Of a stretch of 64,000 nucleotides of DNA, positions 44,509-52,688 are shown one piece after another. The stretch comes from Vibrio sp. DW001. GTDB taxonomy: Bacteria > Pseudomonadota > Gammaproteobacteria > Enterobacterales > Vibrionaceae. The stretch lies in the NCBI RefSeq assembly GCF_029016285.1, contig NZ_CP091975.1, positions 2,604,001 through 2,668,000 of the forward strand, written 5' to 3'. Position 1 is the first letter of the stretch. Each line of letters begins with the position of its first letter. A program made the translations under genes and the position numbers. The notes under the pieces are model-generated. The model worked only from the letters and a program-made list of their open reading frames with translations, ran no database searches and had not been told where the DNA came from.

Positions 44509-45279
44509 ATGGACTGGCTTAAACGTGTTTGCCACTATCTTTGGAGCGGATTTGGTGCTCTGGCCAGCATACTGGTCTTTTTTGCGTTCTGGGACTACGG
44601 AAATCACGTGTACGGTGATTTTATTCTCCCGTCACCACAAGATTCTCTGACGAAGCTGTTCCAGTTATTTCAGCATGGCGCTGCCGCAGAGTTTCTTTGG
44701 ATAACCACCTACCGGGCATTGGTTGGTTTTGGGTTCGCGATTATTGTCGGTAGTCTACTGGGCACGCTTGCCGGGTTATCTGTGACGCTTTCAATGGCGG
44801 TGCGGCCTTTGGTGACGATTTTGATCGGAGTCCCGCCTATTGCATGGATTGTGTTAGCGTTACTTTGGTTTGGTGCTGATGATAGCACACCGATTTTTAC
44901 TATCGCAGTAACTGCTCTCCCAATTACCTTTGCTGCCGGTGTGCAGGGAGCAAGGACGCTTGAAACGAATTTAACTGAAATGGCAAAGAGCTTTGGTGCA
45001 TCAAGATGGATAACTTTTTACGACGTCCATCTTCCACACATTCTCTCTTATTTGTTTCCTTCCTGGGTCACTGCTCTTGGTACGTCCTGGAAAGTCGTGG
45101 TTATGGCTGAGCTATTATCCAGCAACAGTGGAGTTGGCGCAGGACTTGCTGCAGCGCGGGTAAATATCGATACCCCGGCCACAATGGCTTGGATCGTGGC
45201 CATTGTCACTGTACTCCTAATTGCAGAGTACGCTGTATTTGAACCGTTTAAGCGTCGGGTGGAGAAGTGGCGTGAATAA
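44509..45279 (+). CDS. NitT/TauT-type ABC permease
   Basis: The 256-aa inner-membrane protein has six hydrophobic segments in the SsuC/TauC pattern. The EAA loop that contacts the ATPase is LETNLTEMAKSFGASRWITFYDVHLP (about residue 155). GVPPIAWIVLALLWFGADDSTPIF is the family block. Its stop codon overlaps the GTG start of the ATPase gene, so the two are translationally coupled. Confidence 0.9.
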   Translation: MDWLKRVCHYLWSGFGALASILVFFAFWDYGNHVYGDFILPSPQDSLTKLFQLFQHGAAAEFLWITTYRALVGFGFAIIVGSLLGTLAGLSVTLSMAVRPLVTILIGVPPIAWIVLALLWFGADDSTPIFTIAVTALPITFAAGVQGARTLETNLTEMAKSFGASRWITFYDVHLPHILSYLFPSWVTALGTSWKVVVMAELLSSNSGVGAGLAAARVNIDTPATMAWIVAIVTVLLIAEYAVFEPFKRRVEKWRE

Positions 45280-46024
45280 TAAAAAGAATTTATCAATCTG
45301 TAATCTATGCCACTCGTTCGATAACGAATTGGTACTGGATAATATCAATATCAACCTTGAACAGGGTCAAGTGATGGCAATCGTTGGACGTTCAGGCTGT
45401 GGTAAATCGACTCTGCTCAATCTTGTTGCCGACCTATTAGAAGCTGACGAGGGATCAATAACTAACGGTTTTTCCACCACAGCAATACTGTTTCAGGATA
45501 CCAGGCTTTTACCCTGGAAAAATACCAGAGACAATATTAGCTGGGGAATGAAGGCTAAGCGAGTCGATAAAAACATCCGAAATGAGATAGCAGCGGATTT
45601 AGCGTTAGAAGTAGGCTTAGTAGAAGAGGACTTAGACAAGTATCCTCACGAGCTCAGTGGAGGAATGAGGCAAAGAGTAGCAATGGCACGTTCTTTTGCG
45701 GTTAAACCCGAACTATTGCTGTTAGATGAGCCCTTCAGCGCGCTAGATATCGGCTTAAAAGAGGATCTCTATTCTTTGCTAATTTCTGAGATCGAACAGA
45801 GTGGACTGACTGTGCTGTTTATTACTCACGACCTAATGGAAGCGGTAAAGCTGGCAGACCAGATAGTGGTTTTAAGTGATAATCCGGGGCGGCAGGTCTA
45901 CAACTATCAGTGCGAGGTTCCTCGTCAAAACAGAGGGCAGGACTACCTTTACACGACCGCTATGAACCTGGTGAAAATCGATGTTGTTAAGCAAGCATTC
46001 CAGACAGGGGGAAACAATGAGTAA
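45272..46024 (+). CDS. NitT/TauT-type ABC ATPase
   Basis: The 250-aa ATPase starts at the GTG at 45272, overlapping the permease stop; the longer frame to 45221 lies entirely inside the permease gene. Walker A is GRSGCGKST, signature LSGGMRQRVAMARSFAVKP, Walker B LLLLDEPFSALD and H-loop ITHDLMEAVKLAD. LFQDTRLLPWKNTRDNISWG is the Q-loop block of the SsuB/TauB type. It energises uptake with the adjacent permease. Confidence 0.92.
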   Translation: MNNKKNLSICNLCHSFDNELVLDNININLEQGQVMAIVGRSGCGKSTLLNLVADLLEADEGSITNGFSTTAILFQDTRLLPWKNTRDNISWGMKAKRVDKNIRNEIAADLALEVGLVEEDLDKYPHELSGGMRQRVAMARSFAVKPELLLLDEPFSALDIGLKEDLYSLLISEIEQSGLTVLFITHDLMEAVKLADQIVVLSDNPGRQVYNYQCEVPRQNRGQDYLYTTAMNLVKIDVVKQAFQTGGNNE

Positions 46025-47210
46025 GTACGCCTCCATTTTAGATTTCGATGCACCTTTGTACGCCTGTGGTTTTCGACCTTTCTATTTGCTGACAGCTCTG
46101 TATTCCATTGCACTGGTTTTTCATTGGGTTTTATTCTCACAGGTTCAATCTACGGTCCTCTCTGAGGCTGAGATGATCTGGTATTCGCATGAATTGGTGT
46201 TCGGTATAGGATCAAGTGCCATTGCTGGGTTTTTATTAACGGCATTTCCTGCATGGACTAATACACCTCGAGTTTCAGGCCAACAACTGATGCTGGTAGT
46301 GACATGCTGGGCACTTAGCCGGATATTTGCCTGGGGAAATGGTTATATTGGTCTGACTCCAATGGCACTGGCAAATATCGCCTTTGTTGCTCTGCTTTTA
46401 TGGCACCTTTTTCGACCTGTTGTTGATAAAAAGCAACGACGACATCGAATCTTTTACTATCAGTTATGGCTTTATTTCACAGCGATGTTGGTCGTTTATT
46501 ATCTCTGGATCTCAGGAAACTCTGGACTCACGTTGCAATGGCTTCAAACAAGTGGTGGCATATATATTATTATGCTGATGACCGTTTTAAGCCGGATGTC
46601 TATGGTTGTTGTCAATCATGCACTTGAACGATTTGCGGTCACCAATAAGAGGCATTTGGCGAAACCTCCAAGGCGGGACTTTTCTATTGGCATCATACTC
46701 ATTTACCTTGCGATAGATTTGTGGTTGCCAAGTAGCTCCATATCTGGTTGGTTAGCTCTGGCATGCGCAGCATCGGTTCTTAACATCCTCAACGATTGGC
46801 ACCTACCCAAGGCCTGGCGAGATATTTATTATCAGTCTGCGTACTCGTTCTATCTGTTCATCGCAGCTGGATTTGTTGCTATAGGTTGGGAGAACATATG
46901 GGGAACATCCTATGAGCTTCCGGCGCACATGTTGTTTTCTGCTGCTGCAGGGATTGCAGTCATGTTAGCCATGCTGGTTGTGGGGCAGAAGCATACTGGA
47001 TACCCTCTTGACTATCTTATCGCGATTAGGTTGATGCTTATTCTGATGCCCGCTGTTGCGGTACTTCAATTCGGAATGATGATAGGAGCATTTTCTCAAC
47101 AGGTTAGCCAACCTCTAACCGCTACCTTTGTTGCAATAAGTTTTTCGCTCTATATGAAGGTGTTTATAGGTAAACACATCAATGTCAGAGTGAATAGTAA
47201 AAAGGGTTAG
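46017..47210 (+). CDS. nnrS: NnrS family haem-copper membrane protein
   Basis: The 397-aa protein starts at the ATG at 46017, overlapping the ATPase stop by 8 bp. Twelve hydrophobic segments are visible. The family markers FDAPLYACGFRPFYLLTALYS, WYSHELVFGIGSSAIAGFLLTAFPAWTN and MLMTVLSRMSMVVVNHALERF carry the metal-binding His residues. NnrS proteins protect against nitric oxide/nitrosative stress and contain haem and copper. Coupling to an ABC importer is unusual and hints that the imported ligand is linked to metal or NO metabolism. Terminator at 47224-47254. Confidence 0.88.
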   Translation: MSKYASILDFDAPLYACGFRPFYLLTALYSIALVFHWVLFSQVQSTVLSEAEMIWYSHELVFGIGSSAIAGFLLTAFPAWTNTPRVSGQQLMLVVTCWALSRIFAWGNGYIGLTPMALANIAFVALLLWHLFRPVVDKKQRRHRIFYYQLWLYFTAMLVVYYLWISGNSGLTLQWLQTSGGIYIIMLMTVLSRMSMVVVNHALERFAVTNKRHLAKPPRRDFSIGIILIYLAIDLWLPSSSISGWLALACAASVLNILNDWHLPKAWRDIYYQSAYSFYLFIAAGFVAIGWENIWGTSYELPAHMLFSAAAGIAVMLAMLVVGQKHTGYPLDYLIAIRLMLILMPAVAVLQFGMMIGAFSQQVSQPLTATFVAISFSLYMKVFIGKHINVRVNSKKG

Positions 47211-47223
47211 ATAGTACGAAAAG

Positions 47224-47254
47224 AAAAATCGGACGAGAGTTCATCCGATTTTTT
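47224..47254 (+). terminator. Terminator after nnrS
   Basis: AAAAATCGGA pairs with TCCGATTTTT across a 10-base loop, followed by T residues. It is symmetrical enough to serve the convergent cupin gene too. Confidence 0.85.
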
Positions 47255-47267
47255 ATCCCTGAGGAGG

Positions 47268-47591
47268 TTATTTAGGATCTCTCAGAAGGTAAAGCATAAG
47301 CTTCAATGGTGTTTTAGCGACAATACTGTGTGGCAGGTGTGCATCCATATGTACCCATGCCCCAGCTTTCATCTCTTTTGCTTCATCTTCTAAGGTGAAA
47401 ACACACTCACCTTCAATAATTTGAGCAACCGCTGGTACCGCTGCCGTATGCTTCGTCATTTCTTCACCATCGGCAAAACCAAAAATGACAGCTCTTAGCT
47501 TATCGCTTTTATAAATAGGGCGACTAGTAATACCTACCTTTGGAGTCTCTACCGTATCAGCCAAATCTTCGTAATATGAATATTCAAACAT
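47268..47591 (-). CDS. Small cupin-domain protein
   Basis: The 107-aa single-domain cupin has the beta-barrel core GEEMTKHTAAVPAVAQIIEGE and AGAWVHMDAHLPHSIVA, with likely metal ligands H and H/H. Substrate unknown. It is 2 bp downstream of the methyltransferase gene and shares its operon. AACATT precedes the ATG with AAGGAAC. Confidence 0.8.
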   Translation of the reverse strand: MFEYSYYEDLADTVETPKVGITSRPIYKSDKLRAVIFGFADGEEMTKHTAAVPAVAQIIEGECVFTLEDEAKEMKAGAWVHMDAHLPHSIVAKTPLKLMLYLLRDPK

Positions 47592-47593
47592 GT

Positions 47594-48400
47594 TTAATGT
47601 TCCTTTTTCTTTGCTACCAGCGTAATGGCAGCGAGATTTTCTTTGTGTTTTCTAAATACTTTTCGCATGCCTATTACTCTGCTTCTTGCTTGTGGTTTAG
47701 TAAGCAGGTTCTTGGCTATTTTCAGGAAACCAAAGATTCCCTCATCATCGATCATTCGCTTTGGTTCAAGTAGGTGCATAGGCGCGACCGCTTCTGATTC
47801 TATTTCAAAACCATTGTCGATCATAAGTTGCTTCCATTCAGATGGTGTCAGTGGCTTAGCTGGATGCTGAATGGTTTCAGACACTTCTTTCTGGATAGAA
47901 CGTTTCTTATCATTATCGATACTGTCTGGTGAGATGCAGAGTTCGTGAATACCATAGCGGCCACCTTGTTCCAGAATTCGGGCTGCTTCCGCAATTATTT
48001 CGCTCTTTCTGGCATCGGACTGCATGGTCAGCATTGCCTCACCATATACAACGGTCGCTACCTTGCTATTAAGACCTGTATCCTGCGCATTTCCTACTTT
48101 ACATGTCTGCTCATTGCCGTTGAGGTAAGAGCGTACTATTTCAGCTGCTTGCTCATCTTGCTCAATCGCTATATAGCTTCCTGGTGTTTGTTCAAGGCAT
48201 ATCCGGGCCGTATAACCCATACCGGGTGCAAACTCCACCACCTTGTCATAAGGCGTAATTTTTAAACCCTGTAGCATTTTCAGGGTCAGTTCCTTGCCTC
48301 CGGGACGTAGTACTTTTTTACCTAACTGGGCCAGAACCCAATGGCCGGGAGTTTTTGAGACTTTTCGGTTTTCATTTGGCATTGCCAACTTTTCTGACAT
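47594..48400 (-). CDS. SAM-dependent methyltransferase (UbiE/ type 11 like)
   Basis: The 268-aa enzyme starts at the ATG at 48400 after AGGAG; the open frame to 48466 is Cys-rich and not family-like. Motif I is VVEFAPGMGYTARICLEQ, with the acidic end of strand 2 in YIAIEQDEQ and motif IV region VATVVYGEAMLTMQ. Substrate unknown. Paired with the cupin, divergent from the Crp/Fnr gene. It could modify a metallophore or a respiratory cofactor; this is inference from context only. Confidence 0.82.
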   Translation of the reverse strand: MSEKLAMPNENRKVSKTPGHWVLAQLGKKVLRPGGKELTLKMLQGLKITPYDKVVEFAPGMGYTARICLEQTPGSYIAIEQDEQAAEIVRSYLNGNEQTCKVGNAQDTGLNSKVATVVYGEAMLTMQSDARKSEIIAEAARILEQGGRYGIHELCISPDSIDNDKKRSIQKEVSETIQHPAKPLTPSEWKQLMIDNGFEIESEAVAPMHLLEPKRMIDDEGIFGFLKIAKNLLTKPQARSRVIGMRKVFRKHKENLAAITLVAKKKEH

Positions 48401-48526
48401 ATCGACTCCTAGGCCGTAAGCATTATAGGGACAACTAAACAGACAACAGCTACAAGAGTTATCCATCTAAAAACCGAGCTGATGTTTTCCATAACAGATC
48501 CTTACGTTGGTAGTTGTGTTAATATT

Positions 48527-48545
48527 GATAATGATTATTATTTGC
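48527..48545. promoter_or_regulatory. Fur box upstream of Crp/Fnr and methyltransferase genes
   Basis: GATAATGATTATTATTTGC matches the Fur consensus closely (GATAATGAT then AT-rich inverted half). It is located 58 bp before the Crp/Fnr GTG start and 127 bp from the methyltransferase start. Confidence 0.7.
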
Positions 48546-48574
48546 ATTCTATATCTATAAACGAAAAGCTCAGC

Positions 48575-48588
48575 TTGATTATTGTCAA
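48575..48588. promoter_or_regulatory. FNR-type box TTGATTATTGTCAA
   Basis: Differs by one base from the perfect FNR box at 41265-41278 and shares its spacer TATT. It lies immediately before the ribosome site of the Crp/Fnr gene, a position suited to autorepression. Confidence 0.65.
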
Positions 48589-48603
48589 GGTAAGGATTTA
48601 ACA

Positions 48604-49284
48604 GTGTCGAATTCCATTCTTTCTCTGCTTAATGAAGAACAGAAAAAACAGCTATGTGAAGCTCGTAAATCTCTTAAGTATGGTGTAGGTCATCAGTTGT
48701 TTAATCAGGGAGACAGCGCAGACTATATGTATCTGGTGGGTAAAGGTAAGGTATCATTGTATCGGTTAATGCCAAACGGTGATGAGAAGCTGTTTAAAGT
48801 GTTCCTTGCTGGAGAACTTATTGCTGAAATGGCTATGTTTATGAGCCCAAGGAAGTACCCGATGAGTGCGAGAGTTGAGCAAGATACCGAGCTATCCGCC
48901 TATGGATATCAGGATGTTTTAAATATGTTTTCCAGTTCACCGGAGCTATCTGTAAAGGTGATGACATTTATGAGCAACAAGATATGTCATCTTATGAACA
49001 CACTGAATATTCTTACTCAAGTTAATGCTAACCAAAGGTTGGTGATGAGGCTAGCAGAGATTTACCGTGCTCAAATAGTGAAAGAGGATACCGTCGCCCT
49101 TCCTGTCACAAAAAGATTGTTGGCAACTCAGCTAGGAATGACACCTGAAACCCTATCCAGAGCCATTAAAAAGCTCAAAACCGATGGGCACATTATAGAG
49201 TCCAGCAATCATATTACCCTTGTAGATATTACTGCATTGTGTCACTCAGTTGACTTAACACCTGAGATTTTTGAGCGCTCCTAA
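48604..49284 (+). CDS. Crp/Fnr-family transcriptional regulator
   Basis: The 226-aa regulator begins at a GTG. The cyclic-nucleotide-type barrel (residues 20-120; FNQGDSADYMYLVGKGKVSLY) is joined by a long helix to a C-terminal HTH (ALPVTKRLLATQLGMTPETLSRAIKKL). The N-terminal cysteine cluster of FNR is absent, so it does not bind an FNR-type Fe-S cluster; haem-based NO sensing (DNR-like) or another ligand is possible. The nearby FNR-type boxes and nnrS fit an NO or low-oxygen response. Confidence 0.85.
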   Translation: MSNSILSLLNEEQKKQLCEARKSLKYGVGHQLFNQGDSADYMYLVGKGKVSLYRLMPNGDEKLFKVFLAGELIAEMAMFMSPRKYPMSARVEQDTELSAYGYQDVLNMFSSSPELSVKVMTFMSNKICHLMNTLNILTQVNANQRLVMRLAEIYRAQIVKEDTVALPVTKRLLATQLGMTPETLSRAIKKLKTDGHIIESSNHITLVDITALCHSVDLTPEIFERS

Positions 49285-50042
49285 AATCGTAGAAAGTCAG
49301 CTTAACCCATACGTTTCCTATTGCCTCAGTGCCATTGGACCGAAAATATGAACTCAGAAATATTCGTTTTTCATTCAGACTCTTTATTATTAAATAATGA
49401 TGTACATGAATTTATCGAATTTTAAAAGCCATTTTTGCACAAAAATGTCCAGAAACGTGCGCGCCTCGGTTTTGGCCTGACATTAGAAAATTAGGTCAAA
49501 CTACGATTTAGAAAAGCAAGAAACTGAAAGCTCATACATAATGGGGCAGAAGTAAGCTTGCCACATACGGTTCTTAGCTTTAAACTAACTTTGAGAGCCT
49601 CGGGTATCCCTGCTTTTTCTTGGAGTTGCTATTTACTGTCTGGCCAGAAGTAATTGTATCGAATTGAACTTGGCTTAATTGCAAAGCAGACCACCGAGGA
49701 CATACGATAAGTCTAGGTGCTTTCCCTCCCATATACTTTGGTGATAAAACACCCGACGCTGCACACAGAATGTGTTCCCTCTTCGATTTGAATGACAAAC
49801 CTTCTGTAGCTGTTTACAAAGCCATAGGCATTGCCTGTGGCTTTGTCGTATCTGGGACTAAAAAAACTGGTGCAGCAGGCTTACACACAAATTAATCTAT
49901 TGATAGTTTCTTATACTCTAAACACGTTTAGGGGCATTTTCAATTTAGAAAGTGCGAACTGTAACGTTTCTGGACAACAACGAGTTTCGATATTTCAAAT
50001 ATCAGCAATGCATCAATCACAGGTATGGCAAAGTCACTTAAC
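49285..50042. other. Non-coding junk region with a hairpin
   Basis: About 760 bp without a credible gene. A strong hairpin ACAAAGCCATAGGC/GCCTGTGGCTTTGT lies at 49816-49846. The short minus frame at 49580-49798 and plus frames near 49831 lack ribosome sites and family resemblance. Confidence 0.5.
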
Positions 50043-50190
50043 TCAATGTCTAGTAATCATGGTGCGGATCAATTTAAGCCTCGCATAGAAACCGCTTCGT
50101 TCAATACCAAGTGTTTGGCACATCAAGCGGACGAGATACCGACTGAGTCTATTTTTTATGAACGTGTATTTTCCTTTGACTCGCTTGCGG
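50043..50190 (-). pseudogene. IS3-family OrfB N-terminal fragment
   Basis: The minus-strand frame reads KRVKGKYTFIKNRLSRYLVR then LMCQTLGIERSGFYARLK, the start of an IS3-type OrfB (compare KYxFIxxxxxxFxVxxMCxxLxVxRSGFYxW). It stops after about 45 codons, with an OrfA tail in the adjacent frame. The remainder of the element is lost, and an IS6-type end abuts it. Confidence 0.65.
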
Positions 50191-50224
50191 AAAGTCTCCT
50201 ATTTTAGGTACAGCCATAGCATTA

Positions 50225-50241
50225 GTTAACTTGACAGTACC
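50225..50241. repeat. Solo IS6-type end, left of sugar cluster
   Basis: GTTAACTTGACAGTACC repeats the terminal sequence of the IS6 element (15882-15897), and the preceding GCCATAGCAT is also shared, about 30 bp in total. No transposase gene is attached. Confidence 0.75.
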
Positions 50242-50624
50242 AAATTTTCAGTAAATGACGTGCTCCTTTCCAACTTTCTTATGGGAAAATTTTCTTTCAA
50301 TAAAGCACTTTACTATTTAAATACAGCTAGTTACAAGCGCCACTGGGTGAATTCCATATAAGATAGGACTTGATTTTCATTTAAGGTTGCAATTTAGCTT
50401 ATAGGTTGTTAATTATTTGTATTGAAGCGAGCCCAATCACATTATGTCCTCGCCTCTACTCTAGTAATCCTTTCTGACGATTAAGAAAAATATGATGCTA
50501 ACTGCTTTTCATCCTTATTTTCTATACACATTTGAGAACTACATCACAATCGTTTCTAACTATACTAACTTCACAAAAAACGACTGTAGCATGAAGTACA
50601 TCATATACCTATTGAGAAACCAAC
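50242..50624. other. Promoter region of sugar cluster
   Basis: A 383-bp AT-rich stretch before the isomerase gene. It should contain the operon promoter and RpiR operator, but I could not identify a specific palindrome. Confidence 0.45.
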
Positions 50625-51605
50625 ATGACAGAATTACGATTTGCGACAAGGCTTAACTCTTTTGGATCTGCACCACATCGATATTGGCCCGAACAAGCAT
50701 CCAAGCCTACAGTTGCACAAATGATAGAGCGTGCAGGCACAGTAAAAGGATTAACACACCTTGACCTCAATTACCCACAGCACATTACAAGCGATATAGA
50801 AACAACGAAACAACAAATTGAATCAGCTGGACTCCAAGTTAATGGAATACAGATGCGTTGGGATGATCCTAGGTTTAAAATTGGTGCTTTTACTAACCCC
50901 GATCCTACGATTCGTAGAGATGCTATTGAGCTGACAAAAAAAGGCATAGATGCGGGCCGAGAGTTTGGTACAGACCTAATGACGCTTTGGATGGGACAAG
51001 ATGGGTTTGACTACTGTTTCCAAGCTGATTATAAGAAAATTTGGGAAGACGCGGTAAGTGCACTAAAAGAAGTAGCAGAATACGCGCCAGACTTTAAGAT
51101 CAGTATTGAATACAAGCCAAATGAGCCTCGTTCATTTGCTATTTATCCTAATGTAACCACTTGCCTATTAGCGGTCGAAGAAGCTGGCTGCCCTAATTTG
51201 GGAATCACATTAGATTTCGCACATGTATTATACGCAAACGAGATACCTGCATATGCTGCGGCTATGGTTGCACGTCGCTCAAACCTTTATGGTTTGGATC
51301 TCAACGATGGCTGGGGCAAACGTGATGATGGGCTAATGGTTGCTTCGGTAAACTCCCGAGCCACACTTGAATTTCTATTACAGATGAAACGTGATGGATA
51401 CCAAGGCGCGTATTACTTCGATACCTTCCCTGACGCAAGCGGCCTAGACCCTGTTCGTGAGGCAGAGTTAAACATCAAAACCGTAAAACGTCTTTTAAAT
51501 ATCTGTGAAGACCTAGAAAAGTCTAAAGAGCTTCAGGATGCGATTTCTCAACAAGATGCAGTTACTGCTCAGTACATTGTTGACGACATCATGTATTCAA
51601 AATAA
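50625..51605 (+). CDS. Sugar isomerase/epimerase, xylose isomerase-like TIM barrel
   Basis: The 326-aa protein has the AP_endonuc_2/xylose-isomerase-like fold. Putative metal ligands are seen in DFKISIEYKPNEPR (Glu), LGITLDFAHVLYANE (Asp, His), LYGLDLNDGWGKRDDG (Asp) and YYFDTFPDASG. First gene of a six-gene sugar catabolic unit. With a PfkB kinase downstream, the likely pathway is uptake, isomerisation, phosphorylation. The sugar cannot be assigned from sequence alone. Confidence 0.82.
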   Translation: MTELRFATRLNSFGSAPHRYWPEQASKPTVAQMIERAGTVKGLTHLDLNYPQHITSDIETTKQQIESAGLQVNGIQMRWDDPRFKIGAFTNPDPTIRRDAIELTKKGIDAGREFGTDLMTLWMGQDGFDYCFQADYKKIWEDAVSALKEVAEYAPDFKISIEYKPNEPRSFAIYPNVTTCLLAVEEAGCPNLGITLDFAHVLYANEIPAYAAAMVARRSNLYGLDLNDGWGKRDDGLMVASVNSRATLEFLLQMKRDGYQGAYYFDTFPDASGLDPVREAELNIKTVKRLLNICEDLEKSKELQDAISQQDAVTAQYIVDDIMYSK

Positions 51606-51635
51606 TAAAAAACTATACCCTACAAGGAAATAATA

Positions 51636-52673
51636 ATGACAACACGAATAGCAACTCTCGTCGCTGGATTGTTAGTCTCTACGACGACCTTCGCAAACTT
51701 GGCCCCTCTTAACTCAGATACTGAAGCTGATCGTATGGATTGGTCGGAACTTCAATCGACCTTTGGAGAGATTCCCACTTTTGACAAAGATATCAAAATT
51801 GGTGGTGTGTCAAAAACCCTGACAAATGAATATTGGCGTTCGCTGGGCAAAGGTTACCAAAATTTCGCTCAGCAACACGATGTAACCGTTGTTTACCAAG
51901 CTGCTGCCAATGAAGACGACCAACTAGGTCAACTTTCTATTGCTGAAACGCTAATAACTCAAGGGTTTGACGGGTTATTGGTTTCACCACAAACGGATGC
52001 CAATTTAGAGCCTGCCGCGATGGTGGCTAAACGTAAAGGGGTTGTAGTAGTTAACGTCAATGATGCGGTAATGCCAACCGCAACTAATTATGTAGGTAAC
52101 GTCCAAAAAGACAATGGTGTTCGTGTCGCGCAGTGGTTTATCGATAATCACAAAGACGGTGGCAAAGTGGCCGTTATTGAAGGTCAAGCTGGCGTTTTTG
52201 CCGCTGGTCAACGTACACAAGGCTTCTCAGAAACAATTAAAGGCAATGGCAAGTTTGATCTTGTAGCAAGTGTGCCGGCGAACTGGAGTCGTGAGAAAGC
52301 TTATAATGCCTGCTCAACCATTTTACAACAACACCCTGATTTAATTGGTTTTTATAATAATAACGACGGAATGGCCTTGGGGTGTGTAGAAGCAGTCCGT
52401 GCGCAAGATAAATCAGACCAAGTATCTGTATTTGGTACCGATGGTATTTCTGATGCGTATGACTCGATTCGACGTGGTGAGCTAACTGGTACGGTTGATA
52501 GTTTCCCTGTATTGACTGGAGAAGTCGCCATGGAGGTATCTCTTCGCTTATTGGGTCAACAAGATTTACCACGTGTAGTTTCTACTCCTCAAGCACTAAT
52601 TACCGCAGACAACGTTGAAAAATACTCAATTGATGACACTGCAAAGTTACGCAAGCTATTGCTAGCCCAATAA
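51636..52673 (+). CDS. Ribose-type sugar ABC substrate-binding protein
   Basis: The 345-aa periplasmic protein has a signal peptide ending TTFA (about residue 20). The Peripla_BP_4 fold is shown by IGGVSKTLTNEYWRSLGKGYQNFA, GFDGLLVSPQTDANLEPA, GGKVAVIEGQAGVFAAGQRTQGF and IGFYNNNDGMALGCVEA. AAGGAA precedes the ATG. It feeds the ATPase/permease pair downstream. Confidence 0.92.
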   Translation: MTTRIATLVAGLLVSTTTFANLAPLNSDTEADRMDWSELQSTFGEIPTFDKDIKIGGVSKTLTNEYWRSLGKGYQNFAQQHDVTVVYQAAANEDDQLGQLSIAETLITQGFDGLLVSPQTDANLEPAAMVAKRKGVVVVNVNDAVMPTATNYVGNVQKDNGVRVAQWFIDNHKDGGKVAVIEGQAGVFAAGQRTQGFSETIKGNGKFDLVASVPANWSREKAYNACSTILQQHPDLIGFYNNNDGMALGCVEAVRAQDKSDQVSVFGTDGISDAYDSIRRGELTGTVDSFPVLTGEVAMEVSLRLLGQQDLPRVVSTPQALITADNVEKYSIDDTAKLRKLLLAQ

Positions 52674-52688
52674 AAATGAGGTAGTTCC

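Noticed and set aside
49580..49798. Minus-strand 72-codon frame
   Set aside because: No start signal or family similarity; lies in degraded DNA.
50025..50207. Plus-strand 60-codon frame
   Set aside because: It is the reverse of an IS3 OrfB fragment and therefore a shadow.
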